Shown piece by piece: positions 33,016 through 40,972 of a stretch of DNA of 64,000 nt (positions within the stretch are counted from its first letter, which is position 1; every line of letters begins with the position of its first letter). The stretch is from the NCBI RefSeq assembly GCF_017312725.1, contig NZ_BOPO01000150.1, positions 124,001 through 188,000 on the forward strand, written 5' to 3'. The position numbers and the translations under genes are program-made. This stretch comes from Actinocatenispora comari (GTDB lineage Bacteria > Actinomycetota > Actinomycetes > Mycobacteriales > Micromonosporaceae). The notes beneath the pieces are model-generated. The model searched no databases, had not been told where the DNA came from, and was given only the letters and a program-made list of their open reading frames with translations.

Positions 33016-35160
33016 TCAGCCGCCCCGTTGGTCCTCGGCAAGCTCGCCGAAGCCGTCGAGCTCGTCGAAGCCATCGAGCTCGTCGAAGCGCAGCAGGCGC
33101 AACCCGGCGACCCGCCAGCCGGTTCTGCCCGCACGGTGCGGGTCGAGGTCGCGCACCGCGGCGCCAGCGGTGTCGTGAAGGTACACCGAGCCGTCCTGGT
33201 GAATCGCCCAGTACCCGTCCGGGGTGAAGGCGACCGTCCGGGTGGCGTGCGGCTGCGCGGTACCGGTCGCGGCGTCGCAGACGCGCACGGCGTGCTCGGT
33301 GCCGGCGACCAGCCGGCGACCGTCGGCGGCGAAGCGCAGCTCGGTGATCGCCGGACCGGGGACCGACCAGGGCCAGGGGCCGAGCACGGCGTCGACCGGA
33401 AGCGACCAGAACTCGGCCCCGCTGACGGCGCCGTACACCGCGAGCCGATCGGCGGTGGCAACGGCGAGCCGGTGGCCGCCCGGTGCGTACGCGGCGGCGG
33501 TGAGGGTGCCTTCGCGATGCCACAGCTCCCCGTCGTCGGTGGTGTCCGGGCCGAACTGCCAGGTCGACCACCGCTGCCGGCCACCGCTGACGGCGCGTAC
33601 CTGATCGGGCTCGGCGAAGGCGATGGCCAGCGGCGCCTCACCGCCGGTGGACCAGCGACCCACCGGCGCACCGCTGCCGGCGTGCCGCGCCGCCACCCGG
33701 TACTCCCCGAGAACGGGATCGACGCAACCGGCCGCGATCAGCCGGCCGTTCGGCGAGTGGGCGATGCACCGGTGCCACTGATCGGTGTCGGTGCCCAGCG
33801 ACCATCGCTGGTACCCGTCCGCCACCTCCTGCACGCAGAGATCGTGATCGGTGGCGCGATCGGTACCGGCCGGGTGATGGGCGCCGAGCGCGAACCAGCG
33901 ACCGCCCGGTGCGAAGGACAGCTCGACCGTGCGTGGCACCCGCAGGCAGGTGGTGCCGAACGACGGGATCTCCTCGGTCCACACCGGTTCGAGGCCGCGG
34001 GAACCGAGATCCCAGACCCGGACCTCGGTGAGGTGACCGCTGTCGTGGTCGCTGCCGCCGATCCGCGCGACGCACGCCAGATGGGCGCCGTCGGGGGAGA
34101 AGCCCAGCGCGGCCACCTCCACCCAGGCGTCGTCGCAGAACTCGAAGCCCTGCACCGGGCTCCAGTCCCAACCGAGCTCGTACTCGCGCAGCAGCATGCC
34201 GGTGGCGGCGTCCCAGAGCCGGATCGTGGCGTCCTCGTGGCCGGTGGCGACCAGGTCGTCGGTGACCGCGAGAACGGTGGCGGGAGCGTCCGGGTGCCGG
34301 CAGACCGGGCGTTCGAGTCGCGCGGTCGGGGCCACCACCGCGCGCCGGATGCGGGCAGTAGCCAGCGCATCGGCATCCACCGTCGCCTTGGTGAGCACCA
34401 CGCGGTCCAGCGTCGTGGCGGTAGGGTGGGCGCCGGTGAGATCCGCGCCGGTCAGCCAGGCGTCGGTCAGATCGGCCGCGCACAGCACCGCGCCGACCAG
34501 CCGGGCGCCGTCGAGGCGGGCACCGACCAGCCGCGCACCGGCCAGGTTCGCGCCGGTCAGATCCGCCTCGACCAGCAGCGCTCCGCTCAGTTCGGCGCCA
34601 CCGAGATCGGCGTCGCGCAGGTCGTGCCCGGACAGGTCCGCGCCGCGCAGCTCACGGCGGGGCGTGCCCGCGGGCCGCGGAGACGCGTACGTGTGTGCGG
34701 CCCACGCGAGCAGGCTGCCGCGGGCAGCGTCCACCGCGGGATGGCGGGCGCCGGACGCCTCGCGGGCCAGCGCGAGCGCCTCGCCCAATTCCAGCAACTC
34801 GCCGGACCGCTCGTAGCTCAACGCCAGCGCGACGGCGAGCGTGGTGGCCACCCACGGCCGGTCCGGATCGGCCGCGGGCAGCGCCGCCAGCGCGGCCCGG
34901 CCCGCCGCGACCGCCCCGGCGAGGTCGGCCGGATCCCGCCGCGGCAGCGGCGCCAACGGATCGGCCGGCACCCGCGAGGGGTAGCGGTCGCACCCGGGGT
35001 CGTCGCCCCGCTGGTACCGGGTCGTCAGCGCGGCGGCAAGACCACCGAGACGCCGCGCGCGGTTCCTGTCGCCGGCGGCGGCGCGTCCCAACAACGCCGG
35101 TGCCACCGCCAGGGTCGTCGCGTCGCCGGACTCGATCCACAGGGACACAGCACTGCTCAT
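33016..35160 (-). CDS. Pentapeptide-repeat/WD40 fusion protein
   Basis: 714 aa from ATG 35160 (AAAGG upstream; an ATG 30 nt earlier is also open). Residues to ~170 form an Ala-rich helical TPR-like region. Next come about 15 pentapeptide repeats (LRGADLSGHDLRDADLGGAE, ADLTGANLAGARLVGARLDG). From about residue 300 a WD40-type propeller follows (VATGHEDATIRLWDAATGML, LTEVRVWDLG). Such repeats make protein scaffolds; no enzymatic motif is visible. It is divergent from the LanC-like gene, with only 86 bp between. The C-terminus carries a short DELDGF tandem repeat. Confidence 0.85.
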   Translation of the reverse strand: MSSAVSLWIESGDATTLAVAPALLGRAAAGDRNRARRLGGLAAALTTRYQRGDDPGCDRYPSRVPADPLAPLPRRDPADLAGAVAAGRAALAALPAADPDRPWVATTLAVALALSYERSGELLELGEALALAREASGARHPAVDAARGSLLAWAAHTYASPRPAGTPRRELRGADLSGHDLRDADLGGAELSGALLVEADLTGANLAGARLVGARLDGARLVGAVLCAADLTDAWLTGADLTGAHPTATTLDRVVLTKATVDADALATARIRRAVVAPTARLERPVCRHPDAPATVLAVTDDLVATGHEDATIRLWDAATGMLLREYELGWDWSPVQGFEFCDDAWVEVAALGFSPDGAHLACVARIGGSDHDSGHLTEVRVWDLGSRGLEPVWTEEIPSFGTTCLRVPRTVELSFAPGGRWFALGAHHPAGTDRATDHDLCVQEVADGYQRWSLGTDTDQWHRCIAHSPNGRLIAAGCVDPVLGEYRVAARHAGSGAPVGRWSTGGEAPLAIAFAEPDQVRAVSGGRQRWSTWQFGPDTTDDGELWHREGTLTAAAYAPGGHRLAVATADRLAVYGAVSGAEFWSLPVDAVLGPWPWSVPGPAITELRFAADGRRLVAGTEHAVRVCDAATGTAQPHATRTVAFTPDGYWAIHQDGSVYLHDTAGAAVRDLDPHRAGRTGWRVAGLRLLRFDELDGFDELDGFGELAEDQRGG
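33041..33094 (-). repeat. Three 18-bp tandem repeats in the 3' end of the WD40 gene
   Basis: Units at 33041-33058, 33059-33076 and 33077-33094 share AGCTCGYCGAAGC. They encode DELDGF twice plus the degenerate GELAED near the C-terminus. This is likely slippage-generated and may vary in copy number between strains. Confidence 0.75.
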
Positions 35161-35246
35161 CGCCGCCTTTGTACCCGATGCGTGCGACATGCCCGAGCCT
35201 ACGACGCGTTGCGGGCCCGGCGCGGGTGGGCTGGGACGATGGGGGT

Positions 35247-36599
35247 GTGGTGTCGCGTGCGCTCCAGAACCGGGCCGAGCAGTTGGCGGTCGAGGCCCTG
35301 TCCTGGCTGGTCGACCAGGGCCGGCCGGCCGGTGCCGCGCTGGTGTGGCCGAACCGGCCCAGCGAGGGTGAGAACGACCCGATGCTCTACAGCGGTGCGG
35401 CCGGGATCGCGCTGACCCTGCTGGAGGCGTACGGCCACTTCGGCGACGAACGTCACGCCGAGCGTGCCCTGCGGGCCGGTCGCGGGCTGGTGGCGGTCGT
35501 CGACGACGAGTGGGACAACAGCTCGCTGTACTTCGGACTGACCGGGATCGCGGTCGCGTTGCACGCGATCCACGAGCAGCTCGGCGACCCCCGGGCCGGC
35601 GCCGCGGCCCGCAGGGCGATCGACACGGTACGGCGCCGCTTCGACGGCCATCGGTGGGGGCCGCAGGTGGATCTGTTGGGCGGCAACGCCGGTATCGCTC
35701 TCGGCGCCCTCGCCGTGGGCGATCCCGAGCTGGCCCTGATGGCGGTCACCCCGTTCCTGTCCACCGCCGAACCCACCCGCCACGGGGTGCAGTGGGAAAC
35801 GCGGCAGGGGCGCGTCGCCCGGCAGCATCACGTCTCCCACGGCACGCTGGGGGTGGTCGCCGCGCTCGCCGCGGTCGGACGAGCCACCGACCGCACCGAC
35901 CTGCTCGAGCTGGCACTGGCCGGGGCCGACGACGTCGTGTCCCGCGACGAGGCCGGACCGGACGGTTTCCTCGTCCCGCACTCCGACCCACCCGACCGGC
36001 CCGAGCTCATCGACCGGTACAACTTCGGCTGGTGTCAGGGACCGGCCGGCGACGCCCAGGTCTTCCGCCTGCTGCAGCGCGAATTCGGCGAGCCGCGGTT
36101 TGCCCGGTTGGTCGACCGCTGCTGGTACACCGTGACCCACTGCGGCCTGCCCCGACGGCTGCGCCCAGGATTCTGGGACAACAACGGACACTGCTGCGGT
36201 ACCGCCGGGGTGCTGGCGCTCGCCTGCGATCTGCTTGCCGCCGACGCTCCCGGTGCCGGCTCCGCCGCCGACATTCCCGGTGCCGGTTCTGCCGACGACA
36301 TTCCCGATGCCGGCTCCGCCGACGACGGTGCCGGTGTCGACTTCGCCGACGTGCTCGTGGCCGATCTCGCCGACCGGGCGACCCGGGGCGCGGCGGGATG
36401 CCGCTGGTCCAACGTCGAACACCGCGTGACGCCGAGCATCCTGGAACCCCGTACCGGCTGGGCGATGGGCAGCGCCGGCATCGTGCGGGAACTGCTGCGG
36501 TACGCGCGCATCGGCACGGACCGCGATCCCGGATACCGGGTGGCCTGGCCGGACCAGCCCGCGCAGCGGTTCAGCCCGACGGGTTCAGCAGAGCGGTGA
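35247..36599 (+). CDS. Orphan LanC-like cyclase with CCG zinc motif
   Basis: 450 aa from GTG 35247 (GTG 35250 also possible). The alpha/alpha-barrel repeats of LanC are visible: LYSGAAGIALTLLEAYG, FGLTGIAVALHAIHEQ and HHVSHGTLGVVAALAAVG. Zinc-site motifs are FGWCQGPAGDAQV and NNGHCCGTAGVLAL. The second has Cys-Cys-Gly where most LanC have Cys-His-Gly, as in ProcM-type synthetases that use three Cys ligands. There is no lyase, kinase or precursor gene nearby, so thioether formation is unproven. Residues ~332-367 are an inserted tandem repeat. It overlaps the APH gene convergently by 29 bp. Confidence 0.85.
   Translation: MVSRALQNRAEQLAVEALSWLVDQGRPAGAALVWPNRPSEGENDPMLYSGAAGIALTLLEAYGHFGDERHAERALRAGRGLVAVVDDEWDNSSLYFGLTGIAVALHAIHEQLGDPRAGAAARRAIDTVRRRFDGHRWGPQVDLLGGNAGIALGALAVGDPELALMAVTPFLSTAEPTRHGVQWETRQGRVARQHHVSHGTLGVVAALAAVGRATDRTDLLELALAGADDVVSRDEAGPDGFLVPHSDPPDRPELIDRYNFGWCQGPAGDAQVFRLLQREFGEPRFARLVDRCWYTVTHCGLPRRLRPGFWDNNGHCCGTAGVLALACDLLAADAPGAGSAADIPGAGSADDIPDAGSADDGAGVDFADVLVADLADRATRGAAGCRWSNVEHRVTPSILEPRTGWAMGSAGIVRELLRYARIGTDRDPGYRVAWPDQPAQRFSPTGSAER
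36240..36347 (+). repeat. 27-bp tandem repeats (four units) inside the LanC-like gene
   Basis: Units 36240-36266, 36267-36293, 36294-36320 and a degenerate 36321-36347 encode ADAPGAGSA, ADIPGAGSA, DDIPDAGSA and DDGAGVDFA. They sit between the CCG zinc motif and the last barrel helix, so they form a flexible acidic loop near the active site. Confidence 0.8.
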
Positions 36600-37581
36600 C
36601 GTAGGCGTCCAGCCGTTGCTGCACGGCGCTGGTCGTCAGCTCGGTCCTTCCCGCCTGCCGCCACGGCGCGCCGATCAGCGTCACCCCCTCGGAGCACGCC
36701 ATCGCGTCGCGCACCGCCCAGTACCGACGGTCGCGTACGGTCGCGGCGAGCTCGCCGCCGGCCTGCTGGTAGGCCGCCGGGAACCGCAGACCCCACTCCG
36801 GGCCGTGCAGCAGCGCGAGATTGGTGGAGCAGTGCGCCACGTCGAGATCCGTGGGGCCCCAGCAGGCGCCCGCCCAGTCGACGACTCCGGTGATCCGGGT
36901 GCGGGTCGGCACCGCCTCGTTGCGGGCATGGTCCGGCCACTCCGGAGCCCGGTCGATCGGTCCGGCCGGGGGTGCGTCGAACAGCACGTTGCCGGGCTGG
37001 AAGTCCCGGTGCAGGAACCGGCCTTCGCACCGGGGTGCCGGCCTGCGGATGATCTCGATCGCCGCCGCCCAGACGGCCGGGTCGGCGCCGTCCGGGACGA
37101 CGACGGTGTCGGCGGTCGTCAGCGCCACGTACGCGCGGGGCCGCGGGGTGGGCCGCAGCGCGTGGATGGCCACGAGCTGCCGGGCCAGCAGCCCGACGCG
37201 CTCCGCCAGCCCCTCGCCGTCGAGTACCGGGCGGCCCGGCAGCCACGTCATCAGCAGTGACGGGTGCGCGCAGTGCGCGGCGGTCGGGTCGACCGCAACC
37301 AGCTCGGGGGCCGGCACGTCGGACCCGGCGAGTACCGACAGCGCGGCTGCCTCCCGGGTCAGCCAGTCCTCGGCACGGTCCGCGGCGCGCGGGTCGACGA
37401 CGCTGCGCAGCACCAGGTCGCGGGTGTGCCGTGACCGCGTACCGATGGTCAGCCTTCGCATGTCGGCGGTGATGCCGCCGTGCAGCACCTCGGTGCCGAC
37501 GATGCGTTCCCCGGCCGCCAGGTGCCGGCGAACCCACGCCCGCGTCGACGGAGGTACGCCCGCGTCGTCGTGTGTGGTCAC
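36571..37581 (-). CDS. Aminoglycoside phosphotransferase (APH)-family kinase
   Basis: 336 aa from GTG 37581. Kinase-like fold: nucleotide-binding GGITADMRRLTIG, hinge LLMTWLPGRPVLDG, catalytic loop RFLHRDFQPGNVLFD and metal-binding GVVDWAGACWGPTDLD. The family includes antibiotic kinases but also many small-molecule kinases; the substrate is unknown. An upstream ATG at 37647 would add 22 residues without family similarity. The 3' end overlaps the LanC-like gene tail to tail by 29 bp. Confidence 0.83.
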   Translation of the reverse strand: MTTHDDAGVPPSTRAWVRRHLAAGERIVGTEVLHGGITADMRRLTIGTRSRHTRDLVLRSVVDPRAADRAEDWLTREAAALSVLAGSDVPAPELVAVDPTAAHCAHPSLLMTWLPGRPVLDGEGLAERVGLLARQLVAIHALRPTPRPRAYVALTTADTVVVPDGADPAVWAAAIEIIRRPAPRCEGRFLHRDFQPGNVLFDAPPAGPIDRAPEWPDHARNEAVPTRTRITGVVDWAGACWGPTDLDVAHCSTNLALLHGPEWGLRFPAAYQQAGGELAATVRDRRYWAVRDAMACSEGVTLIGAPWRQAGRTELTTSAVQQRLDAYVTALLNPSG

Positions 37582-38030
37582 CGTGTCGCCCCGTCGTCGG
37601 CCGGCGCTGTCTACGCCAGGATCACACCGGAAAGCGTGTACCACCATCGAATTCACGCCGCGCTCCGGCCACCGGCTGGACACGGTGCCGGCCGGCCGCC
37701 GGACACGGCGCCACCGCCGGCCGCACCCGGCGCCGGCGGTCGGTGGGTACGGCCCCCCGTGCCTGCTGCTCTCGATCGACTGCTGCCCCGCCACCACCGG
37801 GACGATCGGCACGACGCCGACGACTTCTGCCACGACCCGCTTGGTTACTGGCGCCTCACCCCAGCCTGAGCAGCCGCGTCCAGCGGTCCATCACCGTGCC
37901 GTCGAAGCCGCGGCAGTTCGCCGGGTACTTCGACGCGGCCGCGCGGCGGGAGGGCAGATCCGGGAAGCGTTCGTGACCACGTCATCGAGCGGGCCGAGAC
38001 GCCGACGTTTCGTGGGCGGCTACCGGGTCA
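37582..38030 (-). other. 449-bp intergenic region upstream of the APH gene
   Basis: No gene can be supported on either strand. It is G/C-rich with several short inverted repeats around 37690-37740 (GCCGGCCGCC and GGCGCC types) that could end the SnoaL-like transcript. It must also contain the APH promoter. No clear promoter consensus was found. Confidence 0.45.
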
Positions 38031-38453
38031 TTACTCGGGCTGCCGGCGGGTGTTGTGGAACGCGGCGACCTGCCACCGCTGGTGGTCGCTGGTGAGTACG
38101 AAGGTCTGCACGGCCTGGTGGTCCGCGTCGTGCTGGCCGGCGAGCGTCACCGCGCCCACGGTGACCATGATCGCCACGTCCGGGCGGACGAACCGCAGCG
38201 ACGCCGGCGTCCGGCTGCCGGTGTCCTGGCCGACCAGCTCCATCCGGGATCCGGCCAGCGGCCCGGCGAACAGTGACCGGTGCGCGTCCTCGATCGCCTG
38301 CCGGCCGTACCCGTGCGCGCCGTTCCACGCGACGAAGCTGGCGTCGTCGGTGAACGGTGCGGCGAACCCGGCGGCGTCGCCGCGCCGCCAGGCCTCCTCC
38401 ATCGCCCCGGCCAGATCGAGGATCGCCGCACGGTCGGCGGATCGGTCACCCAT
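38031..38453 (-). CDS. SnoaL/NTF2-like (SgcJ/EcaC family) protein
   Basis: 140 aa from ATG 38453 (GGAGG 5 nt upstream). NTF2-like cone fold: MEEAWRRGDAAGFAAPFTDD, SFVAWNGAHGYGRQAIEDAH and a C-terminal strand WQVAAFHNTR. Members are small steroid-isomerase-like proteins of mixed function. It is divergent from a TetR gene with a 116-bp region containing a direct repeat, so it is probably repressed by that regulator. Confidence 0.85.
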   Translation of the reverse strand: MGDRSADRAAILDLAGAMEEAWRRGDAAGFAAPFTDDASFVAWNGAHGYGRQAIEDAHRSLFAGPLAGSRMELVGQDTGSRTPASLRFVRPDVAIMVTVGAVTLAGQHDADHQAVQTFVLTSDHQRWQVAAFHNTRRQPE

Positions 38454-38499
38454 GGACGCCTCCGATCGACGTGGCCGCGGCTCGGTCACACCGCAGAAC

Positions 38500-38524
38500 T
38501 TATGTCGAACCTATCTGTTATGTC
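38500..38524. promoter_or_regulatory. Direct repeat TTATGTC x2 between SnoaL-like and TetR genes
   Basis: TTATGTC at 38500-38506 and 38518-38524, with an 18-bp period, lies in the only strongly AT-rich stretch (38498-38560) of the divergent region. It is a candidate TetR operator overlapping both promoters. Confidence 0.45.
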
Positions 38525-38569
38525 AAGCATAGAAAGTTGTCCGAGTAAGAGATTGGTAGGCTACCTGGC

Positions 38570-39193
38570 ATGACAGGCGGGCTCCGGGAGCGGTGGCGGC
38601 AGGAGACGAGGAGGGCCATCTCCGCGGTCGCGATGGAGCTGTTCGTCGCCGGCGGGTTCGACAACGTCACGATCTCCCAGGTCGCCGCCGCTGCCGGTGT
38701 CTCGAAGATGACCGTGACGAACCACTTCCCGCGCAAGGAGGACCTCGTCTTCGACCGGGCCGAGGAGTCGGTACGCAGCCTGGCCGACGCGGTGTCCGCG
38801 CGGGATGCCGGCGAGAGCCTGCTCGCCGCGGTCCGCCGCGACTACGCGCGGCGCATCGCCGCCGGCGACGTCGTGCTCGGTCCGCCCACCGCCGCCTTCG
38901 CGCGGCTGGTCCGCGACAGTCCGACGCTCACCGCTCGGCTGCGGCAGCTCGCCGACCAGGTCGAACGGGCCCTCGGCGATGCCATCGCCGCCGAGACCGG
39001 CGTCGACGACCCGCAGCAGCGCATCGTCGCCGCGCAGCTCGCCGCGGTCCACCGCGTGCTGTTCGCCGACAGCGCCGAGCGCATCCTCGCCGGGCAGCCG
39101 GCAGACCGGATCCGCCGGACCCTCGCCGAGTCCGCCGATCGCGCGTTCGACCTGCTCGAACCGTCCCTGGGTGGCTACCGCGTCAAGGCCTGA
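38570..39193 (+). CDS. TetR-family regulator
   Basis: 207 aa. N-terminal HTH: TRRAISAVAMELFVAGGFDN, VTISQVAAAAGVSKMTVTNH and FPRKEDLVFDRAEE. The C-terminal ligand domain is unclassified. It is divergent from the SnoaL-like gene, the usual arrangement for a local repressor and its target. No small-molecule ligand is suggested by context. Confidence 0.9.
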   Translation: MTGGLRERWRQETRRAISAVAMELFVAGGFDNVTISQVAAAAGVSKMTVTNHFPRKEDLVFDRAEESVRSLADAVSARDAGESLLAAVRRDYARRIAAGDVVLGPPTAAFARLVRDSPTLTARLRQLADQVERALGDAIAAETGVDDPQQRIVAAQLAAVHRVLFADSAERILAGQPADRIRRTLAESADRAFDLLEPSLGGYRVKA

Positions 39194-39339
39194 GCCCGAA
39201 CCGCCGGGCGGCCACGGCGGGTGGCGAAGTGGGGTGGACAGCCGCAGCAGGTCGGGCGAGCGATGAGTTGCGGGCCGTGGGTACGTCACCATGTGCAGGA
39301 CCGACGACGGTCCGGCACGCCCGGATCTGGAGGAGCGCC

Positions 39340-39897
39340 ATGGCAAAGCTGATCTATTCGATGATCACCTCGCTCGACGGCTACGCCGAGGCGGCGGACG
39401 GTGACCTCGGCGTCGGCGCCGAGGATCCGGAGGTGCACACGTTCGTCAACGACCTGTTCCGGCCCGTCGGCACGTACCTGTACGGCCGGCGGATGTACGA
39501 GACGATGGTCTACTGGGAGACCGTGGCGGACACGTCCGACCTGCCGCCGCACATCCGGCAGTACGCCCGGGACTGGCGGGCCGCGGAGAAGGTCGTGTAC
39601 TCCACCACCCTGGAGTCGGTGTCGAGTGCGAAGACCCGGATCGAGCGACGTTTCGACCCGGACGCGGTGCGCAGGCTCAAGGCCGAGGCCGACCGCGACC
39701 TCACCGTCGACGGCCCGAACCTCGCCGCCCAGGCGATCGCCGCCGGCCTGGTGGACGAGTACCACCTGTTCGTCACCACCAGCGCGGTCGGCGGCGGCAA
39801 GCGGTTCTTCCCCGACGGTGTCCGCCTGGATCTCGACCTGGTCGAGCAGCGCGTCTTCGACAGCGGACTCATCTACGCCCGCTACCGCAACCGCTGA
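39340..39897 (+). CDS. Dihydrofolate reductase-fold (RibD C-terminal-like) protein
   Basis: 185 aa from ATG 39340 (GGAGG upstream). RibD_C/YyaP pattern: AKLIYSMITSLDGYAEAADG, LYGRRMYETMVYWE, DLTVDGPNLAAQAIAAGLVD and FPDGVRLDLDLVEQRVFDSG. These NADPH-binding reductases are widespread in actinobacteria and mostly of unknown substrate. It stands alone between the TetR and hydrolase genes. Confidence 0.9.
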   Translation: MAKLIYSMITSLDGYAEAADGDLGVGAEDPEVHTFVNDLFRPVGTYLYGRRMYETMVYWETVADTSDLPPHIRQYARDWRAAEKVVYSTTLESVSSAKTRIERRFDPDAVRRLKAEADRDLTVDGPNLAAQAIAAGLVDEYHLFVTTSAVGGGKRFFPDGVRLDLDLVEQRVFDSGLIYARYRNR

Positions 39898-40036
39898 GCC
39901 ACCGGTCGTCGCGGCCACCGGTGGTGTTCGGGGTGCTCGACACGACCGCTGCGCGGCGCTAGGGTCGCCGGGTTCGCGAGCGCTGGGTCGACCCGGCCCG
40001 GCAGCGGCTGTCCCACCCACCACGCAGGAGGCGCAG

Positions 40037-40972
40037 TTGACGGACTCGGACCCGGCGCTCGTCGCCTTCGCCGCTCTCCTGGCCGGCGTCCCGGTCGAAC
40101 GCCGCGAACTGGCCCGGGGCAGCCGCTTCCTGCGCTGGTTGGAGGCGGGAGCCGGCGATCCCGCGATCGTCTTCGAGGCCGGCGCCGCGTCGCCGGCGAC
40201 CACCTGGGCGGCGGTCTTCGCGGCGCTCGCGCCCGACCACCGGGTGATCGCCTACGACCGCGCCGGGTACGGCGCGAGCGAGCACGCCACCGCCAGCCTC
40301 GAGCGGCAACTCGCCGACCTCATCGCGGTACTGGAGTCGGCGGGGCCGGCGCCGTGCGTGGTGGTCGGGCACAGCTGGGGCGCGCTGCTGGCTCAACTGG
40401 TCGCCTGGCAGCGACCCGAGCTGGTCGCCGGGCTGGTGCTGGTCGATCCGTCCCAGGAACGGTTGTGGCTCGATCCACCGGACCCGGCCGCCCTGCGCGA
40501 GTGGGCCAGGTTCACCGATCCCACCGTGCCGGCCCGGACCGACCCCCGCAGCGGCGACATGCTCGACGGCGCCGCGGAGTTGGACCGTGAGGTGGCGCAC
40601 CGCGCCACCGACGAGCCCCGCATCCGTGCCCTGCTGATCGCCGCGGGGCGCTCCTACCTGGCGACCGACCAGCAGTTGCGTACGCACGTCGACGAGTTCC
40701 CGATGATCCTCGGCAGCCTCGACGAGATCGCGCACCGCCGCCGCACCGCGGTCTGGCCGAAGGTTCCGGTCGTGACGCTCACCGCGACCAAGGGTCGACC
40801 GTCGGAGTACGCGACCCCGGTGATCGAGGCACAGGAGCGGTTGGCGGCCGAGTCCGGCGCCACCCATACGGTGGTGCCGGACTCGGGCCACTACATCCAC
40901 GTCGACCGCCCCGATCTGGTGATCCGGTCGGTCCGCGAGGTTTTCACCGCCGCGGCGTCGAACCCACCATGA
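40037..40972 (+). CDS. Alpha/beta hydrolase, TTG start
   Basis: 311 aa. I chose TTG 40037 because AGGAGG lies 5 nt upstream and no ATG or GTG fits. The fold has IVFEAGAASPATTWAAVFAA, IAYDRAGYGASE, the nucleophile VVGHSWGALLAQLVA (Ser), an acid region after VVTLTATKG and His in VPDSGHYIHVDRP. It resembles proline iminopeptidase and esterase relatives. The 3' end overlaps the lnt gene tail to tail by 29 bp. Confidence 0.87.
   Translation: MTDSDPALVAFAALLAGVPVERRELARGSRFLRWLEAGAGDPAIVFEAGAASPATTWAAVFAALAPDHRVIAYDRAGYGASEHATASLERQLADLIAVLESAGPAPCVVVGHSWGALLAQLVAWQRPELVAGLVLVDPSQERLWLDPPDPAALREWARFTDPTVPARTDPRSGDMLDGAAELDREVAHRATDEPRIRALLIAAGRSYLATDQQLRTHVDEFPMILGSLDEIAHRRRTAVWPKVPVVTLTATKGRPSEYATPVIEAQERLAAESGATHTVVPDSGHYIHVDRPDLVIRSVREVFTAAASNPP

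Noticed and set aside
35247-36599. LanC-like gene as the cyclase for the precursors at 1.9-2.8 kb
   Set aside because: It is 32 kb away; the precursors have class II leaders, whose LanM synthetases contain their own cyclase domain.
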